Below are positions 14,372 through 22,201 of a stretch of DNA of 35,932 nt, piece by piece. Source of the stretch: Bacteroidaceae bacterium (GTDB taxonomy: Bacteria; Bacteroidota; Bacteroidia; Bacteroidales; Bacteroidaceae). Numbering within the stretch: position 1 is the stretch's first letter; each line of letters begins with the position of its first letter. The stretch is taken from the NCBI GenBank assembly GCA_024688885.1, contig JAILDV010000001.1, forward strand, positions 1-35,932, in the 5' to 3' direction. The notes under the pieces were generated by a model that was not told where the DNA came from, ran no database searches, and saw only the letters and a program-made list of their open reading frames with translations. The position numbers were made by a program, and so were the translations under genes.

Positions 14372-14584
14372 ATGAAAAGACTTTTTCTGTCCCTGCTCAC
14401 AAGGATAGCAGCCCTCTGTGGCTCTGCCCAGACGAAAGACAGCGTAGATGTTTCGCAGTTCACCGTAGTGTATGGACTATCCCTGCAAGAAGGCGCCAGA
14501 AGAGCCTCAATTGTTGACACAGACATACCCCCACCAGAGGGTAACGGTGCATTTCCACTGAGAGATGCAATAATTAATAATTAA
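14372..14584 (+). pseudogene. Short signal-peptide ORF, probable truncated secreted protein
   Basis: Seventy codons starting with a plausible signal peptide (MKRLFLSLL ... GSAQ) and a short mature start (SVDVSQFTVVYG), after which the sequence loses similarity to a folded domain and stops. This suggests the 5' stump of a secreted-protein gene whose body has been lost, but a genuine small exported protein cannot be excluded. I see no RBS or promoter that favours expression. Confidence 0.4.
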
Positions 14585-14614
14585 AGATTAGTTAGTAATT
14601 AAAGGTTAACCAAG

Positions 14615-14651
14615 GAGTCAGCCACTTGTGAAAGTCGCTGGCTCTTCTTTT
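14615..14651 (+). terminator. Probable rho-independent terminator
   Basis: GAGTCAGC (14615-14622) pairs with GCTGGCTC (14637-14644) apart from one G-U type mismatch, followed by TTCTTTT (14645-14651). It ends any transcript from the sigma/anti-sigma operon or the stump ORF. Confidence 0.55.
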
Positions 14652-14671
14652 ATCACCCCCAAACTCCATCC

Positions 14672-14870
14672 ATGAAGAGTTTCCTCACCCTGTTAGCAAG
14701 CACACCGTCTCCACTTCCGGCTACACCCTCAGCAACGAGGTCACACCTACATCCCCTTCACTGTCAAGACGATTGGGAAGAAAAATTATTATCAATCAGG
14801 AATGATTATTCGTTACCATCCCAAGCCAAGAACCCACACGAACCCTCTTTTTTCGCCTCTTTCACATTAT
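14672..14870 (+). pseudogene. Frameshifted coding remnant, unrecognised
   Basis: Two adjacent frames read like pieces of one protein: KHTVSTSGYTLSNEVT (from about 14698) and, after a frame change near 14750, IPFTVKTIGKKNYYQSGMII. The join falls just where one piece ends and the other starts making sense. The likely explanation is a decayed gene, possibly the body of the truncated ORF at 14372. The remainder of 14249-14979 holds only the inverted repeat, the terminator and the glyS -7 box. Confidence 0.3.
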
Positions 14871-14908
14871 TTTAGGCACAAAGACGTGTCTTTTTGGGCA
14901 GAAAGTTG

Positions 14909-14916
14909 TAACTTTG
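14909..14916 (+). promoter_or_regulatory. -7 box upstream of glyS
   Basis: TAACTTTG lies 63 bp before the glyS ATG. A T-rich TTTTTGG is only 12 bp upstream, too close for a standard -33 box. A small AGACGTGTCT palindrome (14882-14891) sits where the -33 would be expected and could be a protein site. Confidence 0.55.
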
Positions 14917-14979
14917 CACCCGACCCATGCGTTGGGCGCATTTCCCATGAGACAGACAATATAAAAAACAATAAACATA

Positions 14980-16533
14980 ATGGCACAGCAAGAAGACATT
15001 TTCAAGAAGGTGGTGAGCCACTGCAAGGAGTACGGTTTCGTGTTCCCTTCATCAGAGATTTATGACGGACTGGGCGCCGTGTATGACTACGGTCAGAACG
15101 GTGTGGAGTTGAAGAATAATATCAAGCAGTACTGGTGGCAGTATATGGTGTTGCTGCACGAGAACATCGTGGGCATCGACTCTGCCATCTTCATGCACCC
15201 GACCATCTGGAAGGCTTCGGGTCACGTGGATGCGTTCAATGACCCACTCATCGACAACCGCGATTCAAAGAAGCGTTATCGCGCCGATGTGCTCATCGAG
15301 GATCAGATTGCCAAGTATGACGAGAAGATTGAAAAGGAAGTAGCCAAGGCACGCAAGCGTTTTGGCGATGCTTTCGACGAGGCTCAGTATCGTGCCACTT
15401 CCGCCCGTGTGCTGGAGGAGCAGGCTAAGCGTGATGCCCTGCACCAGCGTTATCAGGAGGTGATGAACGCTGAAGGCGGCATCGACTTGGAGGGTCTGAA
15501 GCAGATTATCCTTGACGAAGGCATTGTTTGCCCCATCAGTGGCACTCGCAACTGGACAGACGTGCGCCAGTTCAACCTCATGTTCAAGACGGAGATGGGT
15601 GCTGCCGCCGAGGGTGCATCGACTATCTATCTGCGTCCTGAGACGGCTCAGGGTATCTTCGTGAACTATCTGAACGTGCAGAAGACAGGCCGCATGAAGA
15701 TTCCGTTTGGCATTGCCCAGATTGGCAAGGCGTTCCGCAATGAGATTGTGGCGCGTCAGTTCATCTTCCGCATGAGGGAGTTTGAGCAGATGGAGATGCA
15801 GTTCTTCGTGAAGCCCGGCACTGAACTCCAGTGGTTTGAGGAGTGGAAGAAGCGTCGCATGGCTTGGCATCAGGCGCTGGGCTTCGGTGCGGAGAACTAC
15901 CGCTTCCACGACCACGACAAGTTGGCTCATTATGCCAATGCAGCCACCGACGTGGAGTTCAAGATGCCTTTCGGTTTCAAGGAGGTGGAGGGCATCCACT
16001 CACGCACGAACTTCGACCTCTCTCAGCACGCTAAGTACAGCGGCAAGAAGATTGAGTATTTCGACCCAGAAGACAACACTTCATACACGCCATACGTCAT
16101 TGAGACTTCGATTGGTGTCGATCGTATGTTCCTCTCGGTGATGTGCCACAGTTACTGCGAAGAGCAGCTCGAAGGTGGCGACACCCGCGTGGTGCTGCGT
16201 CTGCCAGCAGCTTTGGCTCCGGTGAAGTTGGCTGTGTTCCCACTCACCAAGAAAGACGGTCTGCCAGAGAAGGCACGTGAGATTATCGACGGTCTGAAGT
16301 TCCACTTCAACTGCAAGTATGAGGAGAAGGATCAGATTGGTAAGCGTTATCGTCGTCAGGATGCCATTGGTACTCCTTTCTGTGTGACTGTGGACAATCA
16401 GACATTGGAGGACAACACCGTCACGCTGCGTTATCGCGACACCATGAAGCAGGAGCGTGTCAACATCTCCGACTTGCGTGGCATCATCGAAGACCAAGTG
16501 ACCATCACAAGCCTCTTGAAGAACTTGAAGTAG
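14980..16533 (+). CDS. glyS: Glycyl-tRNA synthetase (single-chain, alpha2 type)
   Basis: This enzyme charges tRNA-Gly in the cytoplasm. At 517 aa it is the eukaryote/archaeal-like alpha2 form, which in bacteria replaces the split glyQ/glyS enzyme; Bacteroidetes use this type. The class II core is visible: an N-terminal KEYGFVFPSSEIYDGLGAV, motif 2 around FRNEIVARQFIFRMREFEQ, and motif 3 near ETSIGVDRMFL. The C-terminal anticodon-binding domain begins about residue 400 (PAALAPVKLAVFPL). Codon use in this gene is visibly different from the neighbouring secreted genes, fitting a highly expressed housekeeping gene. An FKBP-like gene follows after 41 nt. Confidence 0.97.
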   Translation: MAQQEDIFKKVVSHCKEYGFVFPSSEIYDGLGAVYDYGQNGVELKNNIKQYWWQYMVLLHENIVGIDSAIFMHPTIWKASGHVDAFNDPLIDNRDSKKRYRADVLIEDQIAKYDEKIEKEVAKARKRFGDAFDEAQYRATSARVLEEQAKRDALHQRYQEVMNAEGGIDLEGLKQIILDEGIVCPISGTRNWTDVRQFNLMFKTEMGAAAEGASTIYLRPETAQGIFVNYLNVQKTGRMKIPFGIAQIGKAFRNEIVARQFIFRMREFEQMEMQFFVKPGTELQWFEEWKKRRMAWHQALGFGAENYRFHDHDKLAHYANAATDVEFKMPFGFKEVEGIHSRTNFDLSQHAKYSGKKIEYFDPEDNTSYTPYVIETSIGVDRMFLSVMCHSYCEEQLEGGDTRVVLRLPAALAPVKLAVFPLTKKDGLPEKAREIIDGLKFHFNCKYEEKDQIGKRYRRQDAIGTPFCVTVDNQTLEDNTVTLRYRDTMKQERVNISDLRGIIEDQVTITSLLKNLK

Positions 16534-16574
16534 CCAGCCGTGCTGGGCGACTTTCCCATTCGGACAGATAACAA

Positions 16575-17216
16575 ATGAAAACAAGAATCTTTCATCATAT
16601 GCTCATCGCGTTAGCCCTCCCCCTTTTAGGGGTAGGCTGCCTTTTCTCCTCATGCAGCGAGAAAGACGAGGTGGGCGAGTATGACAATTGGCGAACAAGG
16701 AATCAGCATTACGTGGATTCCATCGCTTCACTTGCCGATGCAGGACGTGGCGGTTGGACAAAAATCATTGCTTACAACCTCAACACACGAGAGCCACGCC
16801 CCGACCTGAACAACAACTACTACATCTATGTGCAGAAGTTGGAGAACGGAACGGGTGACAGACTTCCCGAAAATAACGACTCCGTTCGTGTTCACTACCT
16901 GGGACGTCTCATCCCCTCCATGTCATACACGCAGGGTAATGTCTTCGACAAGAGTTACAGCACTTACACGTTCAATGAGGAGACAGATGTGCCCAAGTTG
17001 ATGCCTGTCACCAACAGTATCATCACAGGGTTCTCCACTGCTGTGATGCACATGGTGGAAGGTGATCGTTGGAAGGTTGTTGTGCCTTACTATCTGGGTT
17101 ACAACCCCACGGTGAACCCATCCAGCATGGTACCCGACTACTCCACCCTTATCTTCGACATCAAATTAGTGCGCATCTATAAATATAAGAAAGATAAGGA
17201 CACCACTTGGCACTAG
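16575..17216 (+). CDS. FKBP-type peptidyl-prolyl isomerase-like lipoprotein
   Basis: A 213-aa protein with a lipoprotein signal (hydrophobic stretch then LFSSC, Cys at about residue 27). It is followed by an acidic linker and NWRTRNQHYVDSIA, common in Bacteroidales FKBP lipoproteins. The FKBP fold is at about 90-205: VRVHYLGRLI, VFDKSY, ITGFSTAVMHMVEGDRWKVV and a C-terminal LIFDIKLVRIYKY. Several canonical active-site residues are altered, so isomerase activity may be weak. It would sit at the inner face of the outer membrane and help fold exported proteins. It is likely cotranscribed with glyS and ends at a strong hairpin shared with asd. Confidence 0.85.
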   Translation: MKTRIFHHMLIALALPLLGVGCLFSSCSEKDEVGEYDNWRTRNQHYVDSIASLADAGRGGWTKIIAYNLNTREPRPDLNNNYYIYVQKLENGTGDRLPENNDSVRVHYLGRLIPSMSYTQGNVFDKSYSTYTFNEETDVPKLMPVTNSIITGFSTAVMHMVEGDRWKVVVPYYLGYNPTVNPSSMVPDYSTLIFDIKLVRIYKYKKDKDTTWH

Positions 17217-17241
17217 AATAAGAAAGTAAAAGTGAAAAGTG

Positions 17242-17305
17242 AAAAAATTTGCTACCGCACATGTTGGTCTAATTAAAGACTTCCTGTTGCGGTAGCAAAT
17301 TTTTT
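17242..17305. terminator. Bidirectional rho-independent terminator
   Basis: Eighteen-bp perfect arms (17242-17259 and 17288-17305; core TTTGCTACCGCA / TGCGGTAGCAAA) bordered by A6 on one side and T6 on the other. It therefore terminates both the FKBP-like gene (plus) and asd (minus). Confidence 0.92.
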
Positions 17306-17333
17306 CGCTTTTTACTTTTCCTTTTGCTCTTTT

Positions 17334-18344
17334 TTATTTCACATTGCCTACCTTAATCAGGTATTCAGCAATCTGCACAGCATTCAGTGCTGCACCCTTC
17401 TTGATCTGGTCGCCTGAGAGCCAGAAGGTAAGACCATTCTCGTTGGCGAGGTCTTTGCGAACACGACCTACATACACGTCATCCTTGCCAGCAGTGAAGA
17501 GAGGCATAGGATACTTCTGATTCTTAGGATCATCAATGAGTGTTACGCCGTCAGCAGCAGCGATGGCCTTCTGTGCATCTTCCACTGAGATAGGCTTTTC
17601 TGTTTCCACCCACACAGCCTCTGAGTGAGCACGGAGAGAAGAGATGCGTACACACATGGCTGAGCACTTCGCGTCGGTGTGCATGATTTTGCGTGTCTCG
17701 TTAAACATCTTCATTTCCTCCTTCGTGTAACCATTGTCTTGGAACACGTCAATCTGAGGTATCACGTTGTAAGCCAACTGATAGGCAAACTTGTTCACCG
17801 TAGGTTCCTTGCCCTCCACGATGTCCTTATACTGCTGCTGCAATTCAGCCATAGCGGCTGCACCTGCACCCGAAGCACTCTGGTAACTTGCCACATGAAT
17901 ACGCTGGATGTGGCTCAATTTCTCAATAGGCTGAAGCACCACCACCATCATGATGGTCGTGCAGTTCGGGTTAGCGATGATGCCACGAGGGCGATTCAGC
18001 GCATCAGCAGCATTGCACTCAGGCACCACCAATGGCACATCGTCGTCCATACGGAAGGCGCTGGAGTTGTCAATCATCACGGCGCCAAACTTGGTGATGT
18101 CCTCAGCAAACTCCTTCGAAGTGCCTGCACCAGCCGACGTGAAGGCGATATCAACGCCCTTGAAGTCATCGCCGTGCTTCAGAAGTTGCACTTCATACTC
18201 CTTGCCACGGAATGTGTATTTTCTTCCGGCACTGCGAGTTGAGCCGAAAAGCACGAGTTCGTCAATTGGGAAATTTCTCTCATCAAGAACACGAAGGAAT
18301 TCCTGTCCTACGGCACCACTGGCACCGACGATTGCTACTTTCAT
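17334..18344 (-). CDS. asd: Aspartate-semialdehyde dehydrogenase
   Basis: Asd reduces aspartyl phosphate to aspartate semialdehyde with NADPH, the branch point to lysine/diaminopimelate, threonine and methionine. At 336 aa it is normal for the bacterial type. Seen are the N-terminal nucleotide-binding loop [10 protein letters not shown] (residues 7-16), the catalytic cysteine in ANPNCTT (Cys128), and [13 protein letters not shown] in the catalytic domain. A -7 box lies about 50 bp upstream on the minus strand. The gene is divergent from the antiporter, and the intergenic space holds a GTGAAAA-type inverted element. Confidence 0.97.
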   Translation of the reverse strand: MKVAIVGASGAVGQEFLRVLDERNFPIDELVLFGSTRSAGRKYTFRGKEYEVQLLKHGDDFKGVDIAFTSAGAGTSKEFAEDITKFGAVMIDNSSAFRMDDDVPLVVPECNAADALNRPRGIIANPNCTTIMMVVVLQPIEKLSHIQRIHVASYQSASGAGAAAMAELQQQYKDIVEGKEPTVNKFAYQLAYNVIPQIDVFQDNGYTKEEMKMFNETRKIMHTDAKCSAMCVRISSLRAHSEAVWVETEKPISVEDAQKAIAAADGVTLIDDPKNQKYPMPLFTAGKDDVYVGRVRKDLANENGLTFWLSGDQIKKGAALNAVQIAEYLIKVGNVK

Positions 18345-18394
18345 CTTATTACCTTATTGATTGGAAAAATATTACTCTTTTTCGAAAAACGGTA

Positions 18395-18402
18395 CAAAGG
18401 TA
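18395..18402 (-). promoter_or_regulatory. -7 box of asd
   Basis: TACCTTTG on the minus strand, 50 bp before the asd start. The expected -33 position falls in the GTGAAAA repeat, which offers only a TTTT-like substitute. Confidence 0.65.
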
Positions 18403-18410
18403 AGGAAAAA

Positions 18411-18510
18411 AAGTGAAAAACGAAAAGTGAAAAGTGAAAAATCTAATTTACTTGCCATCCGGATTGTTGGTAACTCATATTTTTCACTTTTCACTTTTCA
18501 CTTTTCACTT
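18411..18510. repeat. Inverted GTGAAAA/TTTTCAC element (copy A)
   Basis: Tandem GTGAAAA units on the left and TTTTCAC units on the right. Perfect 21-bp arms are 18422-18442 and 18479-18499 with a 36-nt spacer containing TGCCATCCGGAT. A related element with the same spacer length is at 35279-35357. It sits between the asd and antiporter promoters. Confidence 0.85.
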
Positions 18511-18518
18511 AAAAACAC

Positions 18519-18526
18519 TACCTTTG
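18519..18526 (+). promoter_or_regulatory. -7 box of the antiporter gene
   Basis: TACCTTTG, 14 bp before the TTG at 18541. The -33 position falls in the TTTTCAC repeat. The position implies a transcript start around 18530-18533. Confidence 0.65.
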
Positions 18527-18540
18527 CAAAAATTTTCATT

Positions 18541-20682
18541 TTGGACGCAATTACCACATACCTGCCCATCACCGACCCTACTTGGATATTCTTCCTCGTA
18601 CTCTGTGTGATATTGTTTGCCCCTATGATATTCAGCAAACTACGCATTCCGCATCTCATCGGAATGATTCTGGCAGGTGTGCTGATTGGCGAACACGGCT
18701 TCAACCTCCTTGCAAGAGATGCCTCGTTCGAACTGTTCGGCAAGGTGGGCATCTACTACATCATGTTCCTGGCAGGTCTGGAGATGGACTTGCAAAACCT
18801 GAAGCAAAACCGCAGCAAAGGTTTCATTTTTGGTTTCATCACCACCGTCATACCCTTCGGGTTCGGTTTTCTGGCAGGTTATTATTTCCTCGATTACAGC
18901 ATCCCTGCCTCCTTGCTCCTGGCATGTATCTTCGCCTCCCACACATTGGTGGCATATCCCATTGTCGGACGTTATGGATTGAGCAAATCACCCTCCGTCA
19001 CCATCTCCATTGCCGCCACAATGGTGGCACTCCTTTCCGCCCTGCTCTTCTTGGCAGGCATCTCCGGCACCATCAAGGGAACAGGAGGTTTCTGGTTTTG
19101 GGCACTCTTTGCCTTGAAGTTCGCCCTCTTCATCTTCGGCATGTTTTTCCTGTTGCCACGCTTCATCCGTGCCTTTTTCCGCAAGTTCAGTGACCCCGTC
19201 ATACAATTCACCTTCACCCTTGCAGTGGTGTTCCTTGCAGCAGCCACTGCTGAGTTCTGCGGGTTAGAAGGCATCTTCGGAGCCTTCTTGGCAGGTTTGG
19301 TGCTCAACCGCTTTGTGCCCAACACCTCCCCTTTGATGAATCGCATCGAGTTCATCGGCAACGCTCTCTTCATCCCCTACTTCTTGATTGGTGTGGGTAT
19401 GTTGGTCAATGTCGCCCCGATGTTCCGTGAAGGCAAAGCAGCCGTGGTGGTGCTCATCATGGTGGTGGCAGGCACCCTCTCCAAACTCCTCGCCTCCTTC
19501 ATCAGCCGCAAACTCTTCCGCATGAACCACACGGAAGGTGTGATGATGTTTGGTCTTACCGAAGCACACGCCGCTGGTGCCCTGGCAATGGTGATGGTGG
19601 GTGTTAATCTCGAAACCACCCCTGGTGTTCCTCTCATGAACAATGCCGTGCTGGACGGTGTGGTGATGATGATCCTCATCTCCTGCATCATCTCCTCCAT
19701 CGCCACCGACCAGGCAGCCAAGAAACTCAAGATGCAAGGTGACGGAGCCGACAAAAAGCAGCGACGAGACAGTACAGCCCTTGACGACGAGAAGATTCTC
19801 ATTCCTATCAATGAGCCAAGCAATATCGGCACGTTGATGTCCACCGCCTTCATGATGCGCAACCGTCAATTGAATCGTGGACTGATTTGCCTGAACATCA
19901 TCAACGATGCCGACCTCAGCGACAAGACACAGGCACACAGCCGTGAGTGCTTGCAGATGGCCTCACACCTTGCCTCTGCTGCCGATGTGCCCATGCAGAC
20001 ACAGACACGTCTGGCTGTCAATTTCGTCACAGCCACCATTCATGCCCTGCGTGAGAACGATGCCAGCGAGTTGCTCATTGGCATGCACCGCAAGCGCCAC
20101 GAAGGCGACTCCTTCCTCGGACTTTTTGCACAAGGCCTCATCGACAATATGTCGCGCCAACTCATCATCGTCGATATGCACATCCCAGCCAACACTATCC
20201 GCAAGATTGTGGTGGCAGTGCCCGAAAAGGCGGAATTTGAAAAGGGCTTCTACCGCTGGATCAACCGTATCGCCCGTATGGCAGAAGACCTCGGATGCCA
20301 GATGGACTTCTATGCCACAGAAGCCACAGGCAACCTCATCATGCGCTACATGCGCGACCGCCACAAGAGCGTGCGCGACGACTACGAACTGCTCTACTCG
20401 TGGAACGACTTCCCTGCTCTCCGACACGAACTCAATCACGACCATCTGCTCGTGGTGGTCACAGCCCGCAAGGGCAGCATCTCTTACCAAAGCTCCTTTG
20501 CAAGACTGCCCCACCAACTCCAAACCGACTTTGCCGACACAAGCCTCATGCTCATCTACCCCGACCAGCAGGAGGAGAGCAACGAGCGGCATGCTTTCAC
20601 TGACCCACATCGCTACGAAGCCAACTCAGGCAGCACCCGTGTAGGTCGATGGCTCAGCAAGTGGATAGGAGAAATGGGATGA
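18541..20682 (+). CDS. CPA2-type cation:proton antiporter with USP-like C-terminal region
   Basis: About 713 aa. Residues 1-400 contain about a dozen membrane spans of the monovalent cation:proton antiporter-2 family (early FSKLRIPHLIGMILAGVLIG; core GLEGIFGAFLAGLVLNRFVP; AHAAGALAMVMVG). After a charged linker, the C-terminal 280 residues look like two universal-stress-protein-like domains (ILIPINEPSNIGTLMS; RKIVVAVPEKAEFEKGFYRW) that may bind nucleotides and gate transport. A longer frame back to 18361 is read through simple repeats and the promoter, so translation most likely starts at the TTG at 18541, giving DAITTYLPITDPTWIF. The first in-frame ATG would lie inside the first membrane span. 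It probably moves Na+ or K+ against H+ across the inner membrane. Confidence 0.85.
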   Translation: MDAITTYLPITDPTWIFFLVLCVILFAPMIFSKLRIPHLIGMILAGVLIGEHGFNLLARDASFELFGKVGIYYIMFLAGLEMDLQNLKQNRSKGFIFGFITTVIPFGFGFLAGYYFLDYSIPASLLLACIFASHTLVAYPIVGRYGLSKSPSVTISIAATMVALLSALLFLAGISGTIKGTGGFWFWALFALKFALFIFGMFFLLPRFIRAFFRKFSDPVIQFTFTLAVVFLAAATAEFCGLEGIFGAFLAGLVLNRFVPNTSPLMNRIEFIGNALFIPYFLIGVGMLVNVAPMFREGKAAVVVLIMVVAGTLSKLLASFISRKLFRMNHTEGVMMFGLTEAHAAGALAMVMVGVNLETTPGVPLMNNAVLDGVVMMILISCIISSIATDQAAKKLKMQGDGADKKQRRDSTALDDEKILIPINEPSNIGTLMSTAFMMRNRQLNRGLICLNIINDADLSDKTQAHSRECLQMASHLASAADVPMQTQTRLAVNFVTATIHALRENDASELLIGMHRKRHEGDSFLGLFAQGLIDNMSRQLIIVDMHIPANTIRKIVVAVPEKAEFEKGFYRWINRIARMAEDLGCQMDFYATEATGNLIMRYMRDRHKSVRDDYELLYSWNDFPALRHELNHDHLLVVVTARKGSISYQSSFARLPHQLQTDFADTSLMLIYPDQQEESNERHAFTDPHRYEANSGSTRVGRWLSKWIGEMG

Positions 20683-20742
20683 GGAAAAAATGAAAGAATG
20701 AAAAAATTAAAAAATGAAACTATTATAGGGCGACAGAGAGCA

Positions 20743-20769
20743 TCATTTATGCATTACGAATTATGCATT
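20743..20769. repeat. ATGCATTA-type short palindromic repeat
   Basis: TATGCATTAC and AATTATGCAT form an imperfect inverted pair in the 97-bp gap between the antiporter and lolD. A related TGCATAAT array is at 33190-33220. No promoter consensus is seen in this gap. Confidence 0.55.
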
Positions 20770-20779
20770 CAATAAACTT

Positions 20780-21520
20780 ATGATACAACTTCACAACATC
20801 ACCAAGTCCTTCGGCACTCTCCAAGTGCTCAAAGGCATTGACCTCCACATCAGCAAGGGCGAGGTGGTCAGCATCGTCGGTCCATCAGGAGCGGGAAAGA
20901 CCACCCTTCTGCAGATCATGGGCACCCTCGACACACCCGACAGTGGTTCCGTCACCATCGATGGCATCGACGTCACACGTCTCAAAGATAAAGACATTGC
21001 CCGTTTCCGCAATCAGCACCTCGGCTTTGTCTTCCAGTTCCACCAACTCCTTCCCGAGTTCACCGCACTCGAAAACGTCTGCATCCCTGCCCTCATAGCC
21101 GGCAAGAACAAGAAGCAGACCGAAGCGCGTGCCAAGGAACTGCTCGACTACCTCAACCTCAGCGAGCGCATCCACCACAAACCCTCCGAACTCTCTGGAG
21201 GAGAAAAGCAGCGGGTGGCAGTGGCACGTGCCCTCATCAACAACCCCTCCATCATCCTTGCCGACGAACCTTCAGGTTCCCTCGATTCCAAGCACAAGGA
21301 GGAACTTCACCAGCTCTTTTTCGACCTTCGCGACAAGTTCGGACAGACCTTCGTCATCGTCACCCACGACGAGACGCTCTCACAAATCACCGACAGAACC
21401 ATCCACATCAAGGATGGACTGATAAATAATGACAACGGACAAGAGATAACAGACAATGGAGAACAAACAGAAGATAACCCTGCAACTGGGCAAGAGGAAC
21501 CAGCTGAAAGTATTGCGTGA
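20780..21520 (+). CDS. lolD: ABC transporter ATP-binding protein, LolD-like
   Basis: A 246-aa ATPase of the LolD/MacB group, which powers release of lipoproteins from the inner membrane. Walker A is GPSGAGKT (residues 34-41), the Q-loop is [11 protein letters not shown], the signature is LSGGE (138-142), Walker B is IILADEP (158-164), and the switch His is in VTHDE. A charged low-complexity tail extends past the usual about 220 aa and overlaps the next gene in another frame by 65 nt. No permease gene is adjacent, so its LolC/E-type partner must lie elsewhere. The LolD assignment rests on the family's typical sequence rather than on context. Confidence 0.85.
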   Translation: MIQLHNITKSFGTLQVLKGIDLHISKGEVVSIVGPSGAGKTTLLQIMGTLDTPDSGSVTIDGIDVTRLKDKDIARFRNQHLGFVFQFHQLLPEFTALENVCIPALIAGKNKKQTEARAKELLDYLNLSERIHHKPSELSGGEKQRVAVARALINNPSIILADEPSGSLDSKHKEELHQLFFDLRDKFGQTFVIVTHDETLSQITDRTIHIKDGLINNDNGQEITDNGEQTEDNPATGQEEPAESIA

Positions 21521-22199
21521 GAAAGACCACGGCGTCTACCTCGAAGGGGGCGACATCGGCGACATCCTGTTGCCCAAGCGCTATGTGCCCCAAGGCACCA
21601 AAGTGGGCGACATTCTCGACGTCTTCCTCTATCTCGACCAGGAAGAACGCCTCATCGCCACCACCGAACACCCCCTCATCGAAGTGGGACAGTTCGCCTA
21701 TCTTGAATGCACATGGACGAACGAATATGGTGCCTATCTCAACTGGGGGTTGATGAAAGACCTCTTCTGTCCCTTCCGCGAACAGAAAGTGCGCATGCAA
21801 CGTGGCAAACGCTATCAGGTCTATTGCTACATCGACGACAAGACCTACCGCATCGTCTGCTCCAGCAAGATTGAGAAGTTCCAGAAAGCCATCAGCGAAA
21901 AACTCTCAACGCCTAACTCTCAACTGTCAACTCTCAACTCTCAACTGTCCACTCCCGACCGTCGTGTCCTCATCGGTGATTTCTCCACCCGTCTCTTCGA
22001 GCATCTCAAACTCTCTGAGAAGGGTTTCACTCCCTATCATGACAAGTCACCCGCCGAAGAGATCTACGCTATGTTCGGCGTCAGCAAGAAAGTCTTCAAG
22101 CAGGCAGTGGGCAACCTGCTCAAACGCGAACTCATCCAAATCAAGCCCGATGGCATCGAACTAACCCTCAAGGGCAAAGCTACAGGCATAGAAGAATAG
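21456..22199 (+). CDS. CvfB-like S1-domain RNA-binding protein with repeat-encoded insertion
   Basis: A 247-aa protein of the CvfB family (YitL-like): tandem S1-like beta-barrels (residues about 5-65, [20 protein letters not shown]; 70-140, [19 protein letters not shown]) and a C-terminal winged helix (about 195-245, [20 protein letters not shown]). CvfB proteins bind RNA and affect virulence-gene expression in Gram-positives. Residues about 150-166 are a low-complexity S/T/L/N/Q stretch encoded by an AACTCTC repeat (21902-21951) and not expected in the family. The ORF overlaps lolD by 65 nt and the hydrolase gene starts 2 nt after its stop, so they form one operon. Confidence 0.8.
   Translation: MENKQKITLQLGKRNQLKVLREKDHGVYLEGGDIGDILLPKRYVPQGTKVGDILDVFLYLDQEERLIATTEHPLIEVGQFAYLECTWTNEYGAYLNWGLMKDLFCPFREQKVRMQRGKRYQVYCYIDDKTYRIVCSSKIEKFQKAISEKLSTPNSQLSTLNSQLSTPDRRVLIGDFSTRLFEHLKLSEKGFTPYHDKSPAEEIYAMFGVSKKVFKQAVGNLLKRELIQIKPDGIELTLKGKATGIEE
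21902..21951. repeat. CAACTCTCAACTGTC tandem repeat inside the CvfB-like gene
   Basis: Units of CAACT(C/G)T repeated several times within the coding region, adding the run of S, T, L, N and Q residues between the S1 domains and the winged helix. The repeat is open in the reading frame used. Confidence 0.8.
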
Positions 22200-22201
22200 C
22201 C

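Noticed and set aside
14880..14979. T-box or other riboswitch upstream of glyS
   Set aside because: The leader is about 60 nt, lacks T-box motifs, and Bacteroidetes rarely use T-boxes; only a small AGACGTGTCT palindrome is seen.
18411..18510. Possible CRISPR array
   Set aside because: The units are 7 bp, without unique spacers of constant length between identical repeats, and no cas gene is present.
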